Source of the DNA: Anseranas semipalmata | Lineage: Eukaryota; Chordata; Aves; Anseriformes; Anseranatidae | DNA: 64,000 nt | Direction: 5' to 3' | Assembly: GCA_013399115.1 (NCBI GenBank) | Contig: VXAA01005242.1 | Coordinates: forward strand, 131,061-195,060 | Shown: positions 27,914 through 38,755 of the stretch, one piece after another | How positions within the stretch are numbered: position 1 is the stretch's first letter | How the letters are laid out: every line of letters begins with the position of its first letter | Notes under the pieces: model-generated | Told to the model about the DNA's origin: nothing | The model's input: the letters and a program-made list of their open reading frames with translations, nothing else | The model's database searches: none | Program-made: the position numbers and the translations under genes

Positions 27914-28619
27914 TACACCTAATTATAGCAGCAGTGTGGAGGAGGTCTGCTAGTATATTGTACGATACATTTTGACAGCTGCTTTTTACTGGAAGATTGT
28001 CAAGACCATCACAAAAATGTTTTGAAATGCTTAAAATGGGCGAACACACGATGTGTAGCTGTTGCATAGCCAGCAAAGGCAAAAAGGACTTTTGCTTTGT
28101 TTGGGTCGGTGTTATAGCAATGGTTAATAGAATACTCTCATCTTAACTGGGGATCTAAGCTATTTTCAGAAGCTTTGCTGAAGTTGTAAAGGATGAAACT
28201 GCACCGTTATTTGGCGTGTACAAAAACTCTCCAAAACCCTTCATCAGGTGAAAGGCAAGTAGGATGTTTCTAATGTTAAAGATTTGGCATGGCAGGTTCA
28301 TTGTTATACTCATGGTCAAGAGGCTGAGGGTAGCTGGGGCAATTAAAGCAGCGAACAAAATCTATCCTTAACCCTGTTGTTCAGTCCTTCCTTGCTTACC
28401 TATTATATGCAGAATCCCCAAACCATCTTCCTGAAGAGACTTAAGGAATGAGCTTGTAGGTATGTGGGCTATGAAAATACACAGACACACCAAGCTGAGT
28501 AAAAGACCAGCTGAGAGGGCACGTGGGAGAACAAAAGGCTGGGAGGGAAAGGGAGAGACCTCCCTGCACTGGGTTTTCAGACACAAACTTCAGAATCGAG
28601 AATCAAGAATTGAGTTTGT

Positions 28620-29100
28620 CGTATAGCTGCTCCCTCGCGCTGCATCGCTGCCTGCTGACCCAGAGGGCAGCGGCTGGGCACGGGCTCCCTCCTCCTCAGG
28701 CAGCAGCAGCAGTCAAAGCATACCAAAGGGATGCCTCAGTCTCCTCGGCTTATCTTTTGGGCAGGGCCCTCGCGATGGAGGCCTCTGACTTGCCGGTTCC
28801 TGCATGTTTTCTCTGGGTAAGCGGTGGGAGCGGAGGGCTGCGGCTGGCAGCGCAGCTGCGGCTGGGTCAGCCGATGAATCACGCGCCGTCGAGGGAGCAG
28901 AAACCATCGGGGCCGCGATCGCTTTATCTCTTCTGCAAATGGTCCGAGGCACGGCGTGCACGTGGCTGCCTCTGGGGAGACGGAGAGAGCAAATCCCTGG
29001 CTGCCCTCTAGCCCGGTGCCGCTCTGTTCGGTTACCTCTGCCCCGCGTGCGCGCGCGATCGCACGCACGTCAGCAGCACGAGCTGTGAAGATTGTTATCG
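28620..29100. promoter_or_regulatory. CpG island (intragenic/orphan)
   Basis: Between 28801 and 29100 I count about 33 CpG dinucleotides in 300 bases of roughly 60% GC, which is at or above the number expected from base composition. Most of the rest of the window is strongly CpG-depleted. Dense spots include AATCACGCGCCGTCGAGG, GGGGCCGCGATCGC and CCCCGCGTGCGCGCGCGATC. Open frames here (28523-29011 plus, 28736-29068 minus, 28804-29088 plus) exist on both strands because stop codons are rare in such DNA; I do not call them genes. Retained CpGs imply germline hypomethylation, so a promoter for a non-coding or unannotated transcript, or an enhancer-type orphan island, is plausible. I see no TATA box or convincing first exon. 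Confidence 0.65.
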
Positions 29101-30334
29101 AGGCAGCTTGTTATAACCGTAGGTGCGGTTTGAGACTGGTCGAAAGATAAGGTGAATTTCTGGAGTGTTAAAGAGCCCTGTGTACGTTGGGTGAATGGAG
29201 TTTTATAGTTGTTCCCAGTGAGGAAAGCACTTGGCTTTGGCTTCCCGGGGAATCACGGAGCGTGTTGGGCTCTGTGTCTGTGCTGGAGAGGCATGGTTTT
29301 GACTCTTTAAAACAATTAAAAAAAATAAAAATAAAAATAAAAAAGGGAGGGAGAGAAAGTAATTGCTGGTTATCTGTAGCACACAGAGATAGCAATACAT
29401 ACTTGGGGTGTCTTGGAACATTTGCTTATTCAACAGGTTTGTGGGAATACTGAAAAGAGACGAACTTCCCTGAAGCATGAGTTAAAGGAAAGTTCAAGTC
29501 TATTGAGGTAGCCAAAACTCACCTTTCTTTAGAGGGCTGCCAGAACAGAAGGTTGAGCCAGCTGAGGACTTCAGTTCAAAGGGAGTGAAAGATGTTCCTG
29601 ACGATGTGACTGCGAATGGTGGATATAATTTTCACCTTAATAAATTGCAGCCTTTCCCAGCAAACATTTTGTGCCAGATCTTTTGTCTAACAGTGACATG
29701 TGTCAGGACAAGGAAAATTAGAAGGAATTAAATTCTGTAGAGTAGCTATCATTGTTTAACAAATAACTTTTCCTGGGAGATGAATCACCTGTGTTATTCT
29801 TGCAAAGAATCAAAAAAATATTTTCTTGATGACCCATATAGGCAAATTCATCAACAAGTTATGCCATGTGTGAATTTGGCTCCAAGACTGAATGCACTTA
29901 GGTATTTACTCATTCAACTAATGCTCATTTACATCAACTGACATTGGATCAGACTTCAGGGGAAGAAGATTTTCTTTGATTTAGCTGAATTGTGAAGTAC
30001 ATTCTAGTTAACTTTTTTTTTTTAAACCGTATGCTGATAAGAATTCTAGAAGCTTTTATTTGAATTTCAACTTATGCGTGATGGAACTATCCTAGGAGCC
30101 TTCTTATTTGCTGTTTTTATTAGCATTGTTATTCCAAGTGTAATTGCTTGGAAAATACTGCTAATCAGGATTACCACATTGCCTAGCAGAGATTGAGGAA
30201 CCCACTTTTCATTTCGAAAAAGTCGTTTGGACATGCACGTCCTTTCAATGAATCCCTGCTTTCAAGGTCGAGAATTGTTTTGCAAATGGGACTTAGGACT
30301 TGTCTGCCCGAGGAGTCCATATCTGAGAAATGAG
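29101..30334 (+). other. Inferred intron, part 6: no gene seen
   Basis: Between the CpG island and the first copy of the direct repeat. It contains a (TAAAA)n array at 29317-29344 and an 11-T run at 30013-30023. Nothing else is recognised. Confidence 0.5.
29317..29344 (+). repeat. (TAAAA)n microsatellite
   Basis: AAAAAAATAAAAATAAAAAT followed by further A, giving an imperfect pentamer/hexamer array, then a purine-rich GGGAGGGAGAGAAAG flank. Confidence 0.85.
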
Positions 30335-30529
30335 TGTGAATTCTTTGATGTGAAAACATATCCTATCGCGTGGCAGGGTATCATCAAAGGAAATCATCAT
30401 GTTTAATTCTCCGGTAGGCATTTCCTGCTGTTATTTAAGAGATTACACCTCTCTGTCATGCTGGTGCGAATGACTGAGTACAGCAGCTAACAAACATTCA
30501 AAGGGATAATGAGGTTTTTACGAGGCAAG
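30335..30529 (+). repeat. Diverged direct repeat, copy A (unknown family)
   Basis: This copy aligns by eye with 33748-33966 in the same orientation. Shared blocks in order are TTCTTTGATGTGAAAA, CAGGG-(C)A-TATCA, the identical 17-mer GTAGGCATTTCCTGCTG (30414-30430 here), AAGATTACACCTC/GAGATTACACCTC, GAATGACT, GTACAGCAG and TAATGAGGTT. Copy A lacks about 10 bases present in copy B upstream of the 17-mer. Identity looks like roughly two thirds. It has in-frame stops in the frame that is open in copy B, so it is not coding. I do not recognise the family. Confidence 0.7.
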
Positions 30530-30589
30530 TTCCAGCTGATGCTGGGCAAAGCCACGAACGTGTATTATACCGGTGTTTCTGCACTCACC

Positions 30590-31060
30590 TTCCAAACGCG
30601 TCCTTGCCAAGGCGGTAGGAACACCTGCTGGGTGGGATGCTGCGCCCTGAAAAGGGACCGCGTGCCAGGAAAGCGCGCCCGAGGGAGCCGCTTGCGTCCC
30701 TGGGAGCGGGAAAAGCCTCTTGGTCTTTTTCCCGTCCAGCCATCCGTGAGGCTCCCAACACACTCATGTGTTGTTGGAAACCTTACTGGTTGGGCGCGGC
30801 GTGGGCAGGAGCAGGGCCATTACTAACTTGGTTTCAACTGACTGAAATAAATCTCAGAGAGAAAATGTTTCGAGATAAGCCGGGATGCTGCCAGCAGAGG
30901 GGGATGGACCTTCGGAGCTGCACCCTGCGCCACGGGTCTGTACGCATCTGCCCGCAGCCAGTCACGCAGCGCTGCTGTGGCCAGTGCAGGCACGGCGGGC
31001 AGAGGCGTGCGGACTTGAACCTGGTTAAAGGGACGCTCGGAAGGAAGGGAAAGGGAAATT
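30590..31060. promoter_or_regulatory. Second CpG-rich segment
   Basis: Roughly 30 CpGs in 470 bases at about 60% GC, including GGGACCGCGTGCC, GAAAGCGCGCCCGAGGG, TTGGGCGCGGCGTGGG and CAGGCACGGCGGGCAGAGGC. By eye the observed/expected ratio is around 0.7, enough for a CpG-island call but weaker than the island 1.5 kb upstream. Overlapping ORFs (30509-30826 plus, 30637-31089 plus, 30518-30763 minus) are by-products of low stop density. Confidence 0.45.
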
Positions 31061-33747
31061 CAGTGCCCACAGTGCAGGGAGGCTGGTAGAACCTGCAAAG
31101 AAAGGAATTGGGTAATGGCCCTGCTGGCGAAAGTAACAGGTTGCGGTTTTATATCATGCCGTTGAAATACGTGACCAGCCTTTTCTCTTTAAAAATAAAA
31201 ATAAAACAAAATAATACTATAAAGAAACAGCAAACAACGCCTCTTTTTTTTTAATTGAAGACTTTCCATTCAAACTGATTATTCTGGCATCAGAGCTTAG
31301 GGAATGAAATTACTTATCTGTAGTTATGGACTGTGTCAGTAAGAAAATTTGATTTTGGTTGTAAACCTGGTCTTTTTCTTCGGACTACCATTTCCCTTCC
31401 AGGCTCTCCACTCAAGCAACTGCTGTGCATCAGCCTGATGCATGGCACATAGTACTATAGCTTCAGCTTTACGCTACAGCTCTAGGAAATATTTTGCAGG
31501 TTTTTTCTATCCATTCAAATAATGCTCTCTGCTTTCTTTTCTTGACCTTCCCAAGTGGGAATGTCACTCGCACTCCCTTGGGCAACGTCAGTTAGGGAAG
31601 GACATCAGGAATGACCCTTCTTTTTTGCATCAAATTCGCAGTGCCAAGGGAACATGCTGACATAGTGAGGCATTTCTACAGTTCTCTTTGCTTGCATTGT
31701 CTCTTTTTCTGCTGTTTGCTTGTCTTTAAGATGCTTTTCAGCAGGAACTCCAAGTGCAACTTTGGGTAGAGAAGGTTGCTTTAAATTTGCCGCATGAACA
31801 GTGGGTTTGGTGCTCAGTGACAGCCTAACCATTTTGGTTCTTCTGGAAAATTAGTCTTGAAAACAGTAAGCATGGCTAAAGAGTTAGCTAAAAGGAAATC
31901 CCCGTGCTTCTATTTGAACTGTGTTTAACGTTTCCTCTGGGCCTGTGCACACGTACGCTCAGGCGTACAAGTGCGTTCTTGATCAAGAGCCACACTTGAC
32001 TTCACTTCAAAGTAAAATGATGAGGGGGGAAAGTAATCTGTCAATGGTTATACCTTCACAAATTTGAGGGCAATAACTCAATTATATATAGTACTTAGCT
32101 ATTATGCTACTTACCTAAAAAGTAATATATCATTTATTACAACATGAATATGGAATTTATACTATGGATGGGCTGCGTAAAGATTCCCTATTTAGACTTG
32201 GATTAAGAATGAGTTCAAAATCCATTTTTATGTTTGTCTAAAATGACTGACCAGTAGGTAAGAAAGTAAAAGGCCAGCTGAGCAGTTGGTGAGGCCTTTC
32301 TTCATTTTCTTAGTTTTCTGTTTCTGTTCACTTTGTCTGAAGGAGAGGTTTTGTAATGGTTCTGTCCTTAATTTTGTCCCAAGCAGTGTTTAGCACTGAG
32401 CTCTGGCTGAATTTTTCCTTGATGGTTCCTGCTTTCATCGCACTCAATATTCTAAAAAGATTACTTAGCAAAGGAAAAACTGATAGAAAGGGGGAGCTTA
32501 ACAAGAACTCCTCTAGAATGTATGAGGGGGTTTTGCATTTGGGCAAGGAGTCCTTTTTAACCCCAGTTCATGTTATAATTGTAACTTCTTTGCTTAATAG
32601 TCTTACTTCCAGAATCAAAACACTCTCCTCTGAGCTCAGGGGTGCATACATTTATGTGATGGGTGGGGGGCACCGTGCTGGCACACCTGACCGAGGATGA
32701 AGTGTACATAGTGACTTTGCTCTCCAAAGCCATGGTTTTACCTTACTGCAGCAGTGTCTTCAGGGACAGCAGTATATGTAGGGAAAATGCTTTCCACCAA
32801 CAAATGTGCACACGTCAATGCACGCTTATTCAGCAAAATATTTAAAAGTATGAGAAGCTAATATCTTACTCTCAGGCACTGAGGACCACTTATGCACAAA
32901 ACCAGTTTTGGAATAAATTGTTGTGTGGTGGCTCGCCTTCTGCTCCCCAGCCTGCATGCGTATGTCTTTGCCATAGGTACTGTACATTGCTGACCATATA
33001 TAACATGGTCATGACCCAGATATCATGACTCTGATATATTCAATTCCTCCCCCAGAGGTGCTGTTCTTTTGTCCCCTGCAGCTAGTGCTCTGCTCACAAT
33101 CTTTCAGCAAACAACCTTCTGTCAACACAAGCAACTACGATATCAAAAGCAATCAGTATAGTTGAGGAAGAAAATCATCTCTTAAAGAGGTATGATTACA
33201 ATATTGGACCAAAATGTGTGAGCTATAATGTATAGTAGTTATCATGGAAAGGTGGAAGCATGGGTATTAACTTCATTTCCTTATTTTATGGCTGTGTTTC
33301 AGAAAGTTGTGTGTGTTCCTACCTGAGCTGCATTGCAATGCTTTTTTGCTTTTTCTTATTAGTAAGTGAGTTAGTTACACATCAGAATTTTTAAATCAAA
33401 TGCGCTACATTGTGCGGATGTCTTCCAAAGCTGAAGGGCTATTTAATCTAGTTTTACTCTACAGAACTTTCAAGAGCAACAAACTGCTTGCTCTTTTCCT
33501 CACTGCAAGCCTTTCAAAGCCATCGGAGTACTCTTGTTAAAATCTCAAGCAGTGTGTCAGATGAAGCATTACATTGATTTAAGAGTTAGTGATTTAACTA
33601 GAATTGGAGAACGTGTTTTGAACTCTGAACCTGGAATCAGGATGGGCTAGTAGTCGTAGAAGTTGGCCTGATCAGTGATTTATAGATGTTTAGAAGATGT
33701 TCAACAGTGATTTTTGAGGAGCGGTGTAAACAAACTATGTTTATGTT
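31061..33747 (+). other. Inferred intron, part 7: no gene seen
   Basis: Sequence between the CpG-rich segment and repeat copy B. No retroviral or LINE protein is recognisable in any frame, which matters because flanking repeats could have been LTRs. A short inverted repeat GACCAT...ATGGTC lies at about 32993-33011. A T-rich run is at 31243-31252. Confidence 0.5.
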
Positions 33748-33966
33748 AGTGATTCTTTGATGTGAAAATCTATTCAGAAGGTGCCAGGGCACTATCAGAG
33801 AACATGATCAAGAACATCACGATGATGCGTAATTCCACAGTAGGCATTTCCTGCTGCTACTCTACAAGATTACACCTCGACTGTTGTACTGCTGGGAATG
33901 ACTATCAACGTACAGCAGTTAAGGAACTTTTCAAAGAGCTAATGAGGTTCTTACAACAGAGGAAAC
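33748..33966 (+). repeat. Diverged direct repeat, copy B (unknown family)
   Basis: Partner of copy A at 30335-30529, same strand, about 3.4 kb downstream. It carries the same 17-mer GTAGGCATTTCCTGCTG at 33840-33856 and the same order of conserved blocks. A 113-codon ORF (33762-34103) runs through this copy, but copy A has in-frame stops in the matching frame. The relationship is therefore at the DNA level and the ORF is probably incidental. It could be an old interspersed element, a pair of ancient LTRs, or a local duplication. Confidence 0.7.
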
Positions 33967-36856
33967 TAGGATCGGGCAAAAGCTGCCCTGAGTTAACTCT
34001 GTTAGGATCAACACAGGGCAAATTTTCAAGCAATCAGAAGTGGTGCTGTACCGGTTTTGTTAATGTAAGAAACATTTGGGAATTTACTGGCTTCTTTATT
34101 TAAGAAAATTTGACTTTTGCTTAAATAAGATGGTTTTTGAGAAGTCCTCAGGATCTGATAGCCCCATTTGATCTGTTTTGATTCGGGTCCTGCCATTTGT
34201 TTTGATGCTTCCTGCACTCCTACAGTACCTGTGTTGCGATGGTTGCTCTGTGGTGAACAAGAGCCCCGTAGGCTGGAACCAAACGCACGGTTATGGGTGC
34301 ATGAAAAAAGCCTTCAGAAAGGAAGCTAACTTGGGCGTTTGCAGTCTAATAACAGCTGTGCAACAGCTGTCCAAGCAGGCTCTTCTGGGCTGTGGCAAGT
34401 CTGAGGCAGTCGCTCTGCTCCCCCGAAGGCTGAGGTACCTGCCATTCCCCTTCCCTGCAGGTCCCGTGGAGTGCCTCCCACCCTGGACACCCACACCCTG
34501 CCTCACTTGCTCACTTAGCCTCCAGGGATATCTCGCCAGCCCTGTTGCTGCCTCTGTACCCATCGAGCCCATGGTACAAGGCAGTGGGGATTTGTCCATG
34601 CCCAAAGCCACGCACAGATATGTCCTCCAGGAGCTAGGGGACTGCCAGCGGGACCAACCACACTGCTCAGCTTCCTCCAGAAAGCGCAACCCCATGCAGA
34701 GGCAGGGCCAGCTGCAGCAGCGTTTGGGGTTTGCTCAGCACCTGTAGCTGAATGGCTCCAAACCTGTTCGAACCAAGCAGATTTCTGACCCATCTAGCTG
34801 TTTCAGCTTTTCCTGAGAATATTTACACTTAAGTATACGGCAACTTCAGCCACACACAGTTCCCATTCTTTATTTACAGAATAATTGCCCTTCTGGAAAA
34901 TGTCAGTCTCCATATAGGTCATATATGCCTGATTTCCACTCTGTCCCACTTTATTATATTTATAATCTCCCATGTCTCTTCACTTGCTCTGTGGGGCTAT
35001 TGACATAAAAATCACCTCCTAAAATTTTTAGTGGTTTTGCTGATTCTTCAGATAAGACCTCAAAGACTCTGTTTCTCGCATGAAATAACAGTCCACACCA
35101 ATCAACAAGTAGATTATGATTTCAGATGAGAAATACAAGCGAAGTCCAATGAATCCATCAGGAACGAATGGTGTTAGTGAGCAGAAAGGACATACAGAAA
35201 GTGAGCTATATGGTTTCAGATACGTTTCTATAAGCTGTTAAACATTTGGAAACATTTCTGATTAAATCAGCTACTTTTGTCTGCTTGTCTTTTCAAATAT
35301 ATAGTTTTTATTTTAAGCTGAATTTCATGCTAAAGTTAATGACTGAGGAGTTTTACTGCCATAAGTAAGCAGGCTGTGCCTCCTGACAGGGAGACTTAAG
35401 TGGAGTTACCAGTTGGATTTCATTAGAAATGTAGATAGATAATTTTATCAGAAAGATTTCTGGTCTACTTCTGCTTCCTTTCCATGTAATGGATAGATCA
35501 CATGATTGAATTTAGGAAGATGTCAAATGTGTGGAGTTCATCCAGGCTGAATGCAGTATTTCCTGCAGACCGTACAGGGATGAGGCACCTTGATGGATCT
35601 TCTTGAGGACAGGTTTGTCTAACAAGGCGAATCCAGAGACAGGTGAATGGTTTGGATTTCGGTAGCTATGGGTTCTTTCCTTTTCCCTCTGCAAGGGGTT
35701 AAAGGCCATGGCACAGTCCTGTAGCCCTGCTTCTGTGTAGGAGGTACTTTTGCTTCCCTTTACAGACTACCCCAGTCAAGCTTTCCTCTTGTGCTTTAGG
35801 GATGTGGTTGTAGATGGCACAGGAGCCCTAATCGTGGGCAAGGATCATGTTGTAAGAGATAAAGTTGCGTGTGCGCTGTCTGCTTGTCACAGCTAATGAA
35901 CATTTCCCTACCCCATGTACACCTTCCTCCAGAATTTGAGCCATTTCTTCAGATGTTGGAGAATTACTGAAATTGCTAGTCCCAAATGTTCATAAATCCT
36001 GAGGCTGACTTAAAAGTGCTGAGATATTTTCTAATCATAATTTAGCTGTTCATTGCTGAACCCCTAACATTAGTTCAAGTTTCCAAGCTGTCCTTTCCAG
36101 GGCTGAAGGATATCGGTTTCTTTGTATGAAATCTGAGAGCCTTATTAATCATTGCTCTAGGCGCTGAGGCGACATGAAGTACCACACAGCTCACCGCAAA
36201 ATCGTGAAATCTGGCATCATGGTATCTCCTTCCAGGTCTCCAGTGAACCGTAAAAAGAGCCCGGAAAATTCATAAAATTAGAGAAGAAATCAGAAAATGA
36301 GAACAGTGCTATGCAAATATCACTGTTGGGCCACGATCCAATTTCCTGCACTCTTGAGTAAGTGGCTAAGTAGGAAATGCAAATAAAAGCTACCAGCAGA
36401 GAAAGGGAGCCACAGAGCAAAAGAGAAGCGAGGGGAGAGTGAGGGATTCTCACATGAGGCAGAGGCCTGGAAGGAAGATCAGATCAGTGAATTAACTTGG
36501 AAGAAATCACAGGAGAACAGTGCTTTTCTGCTACTGTGCATACGTCTGCAGTGCCTAACGTGACATGGGCCCGTCCTTGTTTTGCACTGAGGCGGCACAG
36601 CCATATGTATGGTGACTATTAATTGAGTTTGAAAATAAAGGACATATTTGACTGAATCGTAAAAGGGATTTGAAAGGAAGGCTGCGGTGGAATTTGTGAG
36701 AAGGGGTGGTGTGGGTGTTTCTTTGTGTATCTGAAAGCCTATTTCCCCCTAAGAAGCCTCTTTCTCCTCAGCTAATAGAGGTTAGACATTTGATGATGAG
36801 ATTTAATTGATTTAAGATTTATTTCCATGTATTTAAATAACTAATGTAGGGTGACA

Positions 36857-36898
36857 TTTCTCTTTCCTTCTCTTCTTCCCTTCTTTCTTCCGTCTCCA
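36857..36898 (+). repeat. Pyrimidine-rich tract
   Basis: About 40 almost pure C/T bases (TTCTCTTTCCTTCTCTTCTT and onward) ending CCGTCTCCAG. It resembles a splice acceptor but has no recognisable exon after it. It could also be an ordinary polypurine/polypyrimidine repeat. Confidence 0.6.
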
Positions 36899-38716
36899 GT
36901 TGCGCATCTCTTCCGAGGAGAAGCAATACAGTTTCCATAAATAGAGTCTTAGGTAATGTTTTCTGTCCTGGTGACACTGACGTTTAATTAATGCGAGCCT
37001 TTGAGTATTCTGCAGGGCTCTACTGCTCTGATAAAGGAGCCAAACAGAAGCACAGCAGTGCAGTTTGCTCTGGCTTTGATGTTGGAGTACTGCCGTCTTT
37101 GGAAGAACCTCTGAGGAAATCATCAAGATGTGAAGGGGAAACCCTTAGAACCAAGTCCTCTGGAGAGGACTTCCCACTGCCTTCCTCGCCTCCCTTCCAG
37201 ATAGGAATTCACTTTCCATTTCTGCAGTAAAACCAGTTGGCAGCACAACACACGCTGCAGTTTTTGATCGTAGCTTGTCTAAAAGTAAATGTTCTGGGGA
37301 GGTGGAGTGCTGAAGTTTGGACTTGGGCAAAATATCCGCAAGTAAATAATTTGTGACACTGAGATGGGTAGGACGGCTTTAGTTTCCAGGGTGCTTCAGT
37401 TCGGAGGAGCGCTGCTCGGACTGGACAAGCAAGGGGACAGTTGGGCAGTGCCGGTGCAGAGCCTCGGAGGAGTAGCAGCATGAAGACGGGGGCTAGCAGC
37501 GGTGCACAGCTTCCCTGGGAAGACCTACCTTCCCCTTGCAGCTGCAGCACGGCGTGGTGCTGCTTGCAGCGATTTTGGCACTGGCCGCCCCCGGGGCTTT
37601 CCCAGCACAGTGGCAGTGATTGGGAAGGCGCTGGTCTGCCACAGGAGAGAAAGTCCAGCTGGGGCCTCTGGCCTTGGATCTCCTAAGCCCCACGCAAATC
37701 CCAGATGATCTGTGGTCTCTAGGAGAGCCAGTACTGCACCTCACAGGCCACATGTGCCCGCTGTGGGTTATTCCTCTCAGAACTGGGACGTGCGCTTGGG
37801 AAATGATCCCAATAGCACTGCTCTCCTGCAGATCATACAGTAGCTGTGATGGTGCACGAGGGCAGGAAGGCCTGCATTTAAAGGGCAGCCTTGCGCTGCT
37901 TGGTTGGTTTGCAGACAGAGTAAACAGATGCTCACAATGCCTGTAAAAACAGTAAGCAGATCACCTTTGTCAGGGCTGACAGGCATGAGGCTATCAGCAC
38001 AGAGTGGAAGTAGTAAGCCAAAGTGTTTGCTTGAAATTTGCCATCAATATAATGATGGTCCCTCTCTGGGGCACGAAGTCACCAGAAGTCTTGCTGAGGA
38101 TGTTTAAGCCTTATCGTCGTTTCCAGTGCTCTACCCTCAGCCTAAGGCTGCAGCTGTGATCACCTCCACCACTTCGGCACCCTTCAGAATGCCAGTGTTC
38201 AGTTTTCTTGTTTTTTCCTTTGTCAAGTAACCATTGAGGGGAAAAAAATCCCCAACCCATCAGCCCCAGGAGCTACATATGTAAGTCATTAGAGATGTGA
38301 CTGTCAAGCATCTCCTTTCTATGACAGATCTGGGACCAAATGCTTGCAAGTCCATGCAATAGGCTTGATTCAGTCAACCAAAATTGTAGGTTAGCTGTAG
38401 TTTTCCCTTTTTTTATTCATGGCAGAGTTTTAATGTGGTCACAGTACATAGTCACATGATTTACAATCAAATGGATTAACCACTGACTTATGCTTCACAT
38501 AAGCCTTATAAATCCACGTGCATACCTTCCAGATGCTAGGCAGAGAGCAATGAGACATCTTTAAGATGCATTAGTGAGGCTATTTTCCAATAGGAAATAT
38601 ACACATGGGACTGAATCCCACTGGAATGATATTTTAGAAGAAATTACAGCAAAGATGTGCTTGACAGGGCCCTATAGCTATTTATAGGCAGTTCTGTCAA
38701 ATTTGGGGTAAACTTG

Positions 38717-38755
38717 TCTTTCCTTTTCTTTTTTTTTTTTTTTTTTTCTTCTTTC
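38717..38755 (+). repeat. T-rich / poly(T) tract
   Basis: About 19 consecutive T bases flanked by CTTTCCTTTTC and CTTCTTTC. On the minus strand it would be a poly(A), but no retroelement body is visible on the side where one would lie. Confidence 0.85.

Larger units (their letters stand above)
25601..28619 (+). other. Inferred intron, part 5: no gene seen
   Basis: No assignable exon. It contains a (CAAA)/(CAAAAA) A-rich tract at 26675-26715 and a poly(A) run at 27900-27913. Overlapping open frames at 26850-27330 on both strands are unrecognised, and mutual overlap argues that they are chance. Confidence 0.5.

Noticed and set aside
28523..29088. Long ORFs on both strands at 28.5-29.1 kb
   Set aside because: They coincide with a CpG island, where stop codons are rare on both strands. 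They contain low-complexity Ala/Arg runs and no known domain.
30335..33966. Intact endogenous retrovirus between the two direct repeats
   Set aside because: No gag, protease, reverse-transcriptase, integrase or env similarity is visible in any frame between the copies, and the two copies are too diverged for a recent provirus.
34178..34747. 189-codon + strand ORF starting with a hydrophobic MIRVLPFVLMLPALLQYL segment that looks like a signal peptide
   Set aside because: No recognisable domain follows, long frames are also open on the opposite strand (34291-34695 and 34515-34793), and the region is locally GC-rich with few stops. There is no promoter or splice evidence.
34745..34774. tRNA-like A box (TAGCTGAATGG) and B box (GTTCGAACC)
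   Set aside because: The two boxes are only about 10 bases apart edge to edge, too close for a tRNA. No acceptor stem or anticodon arm can be formed.
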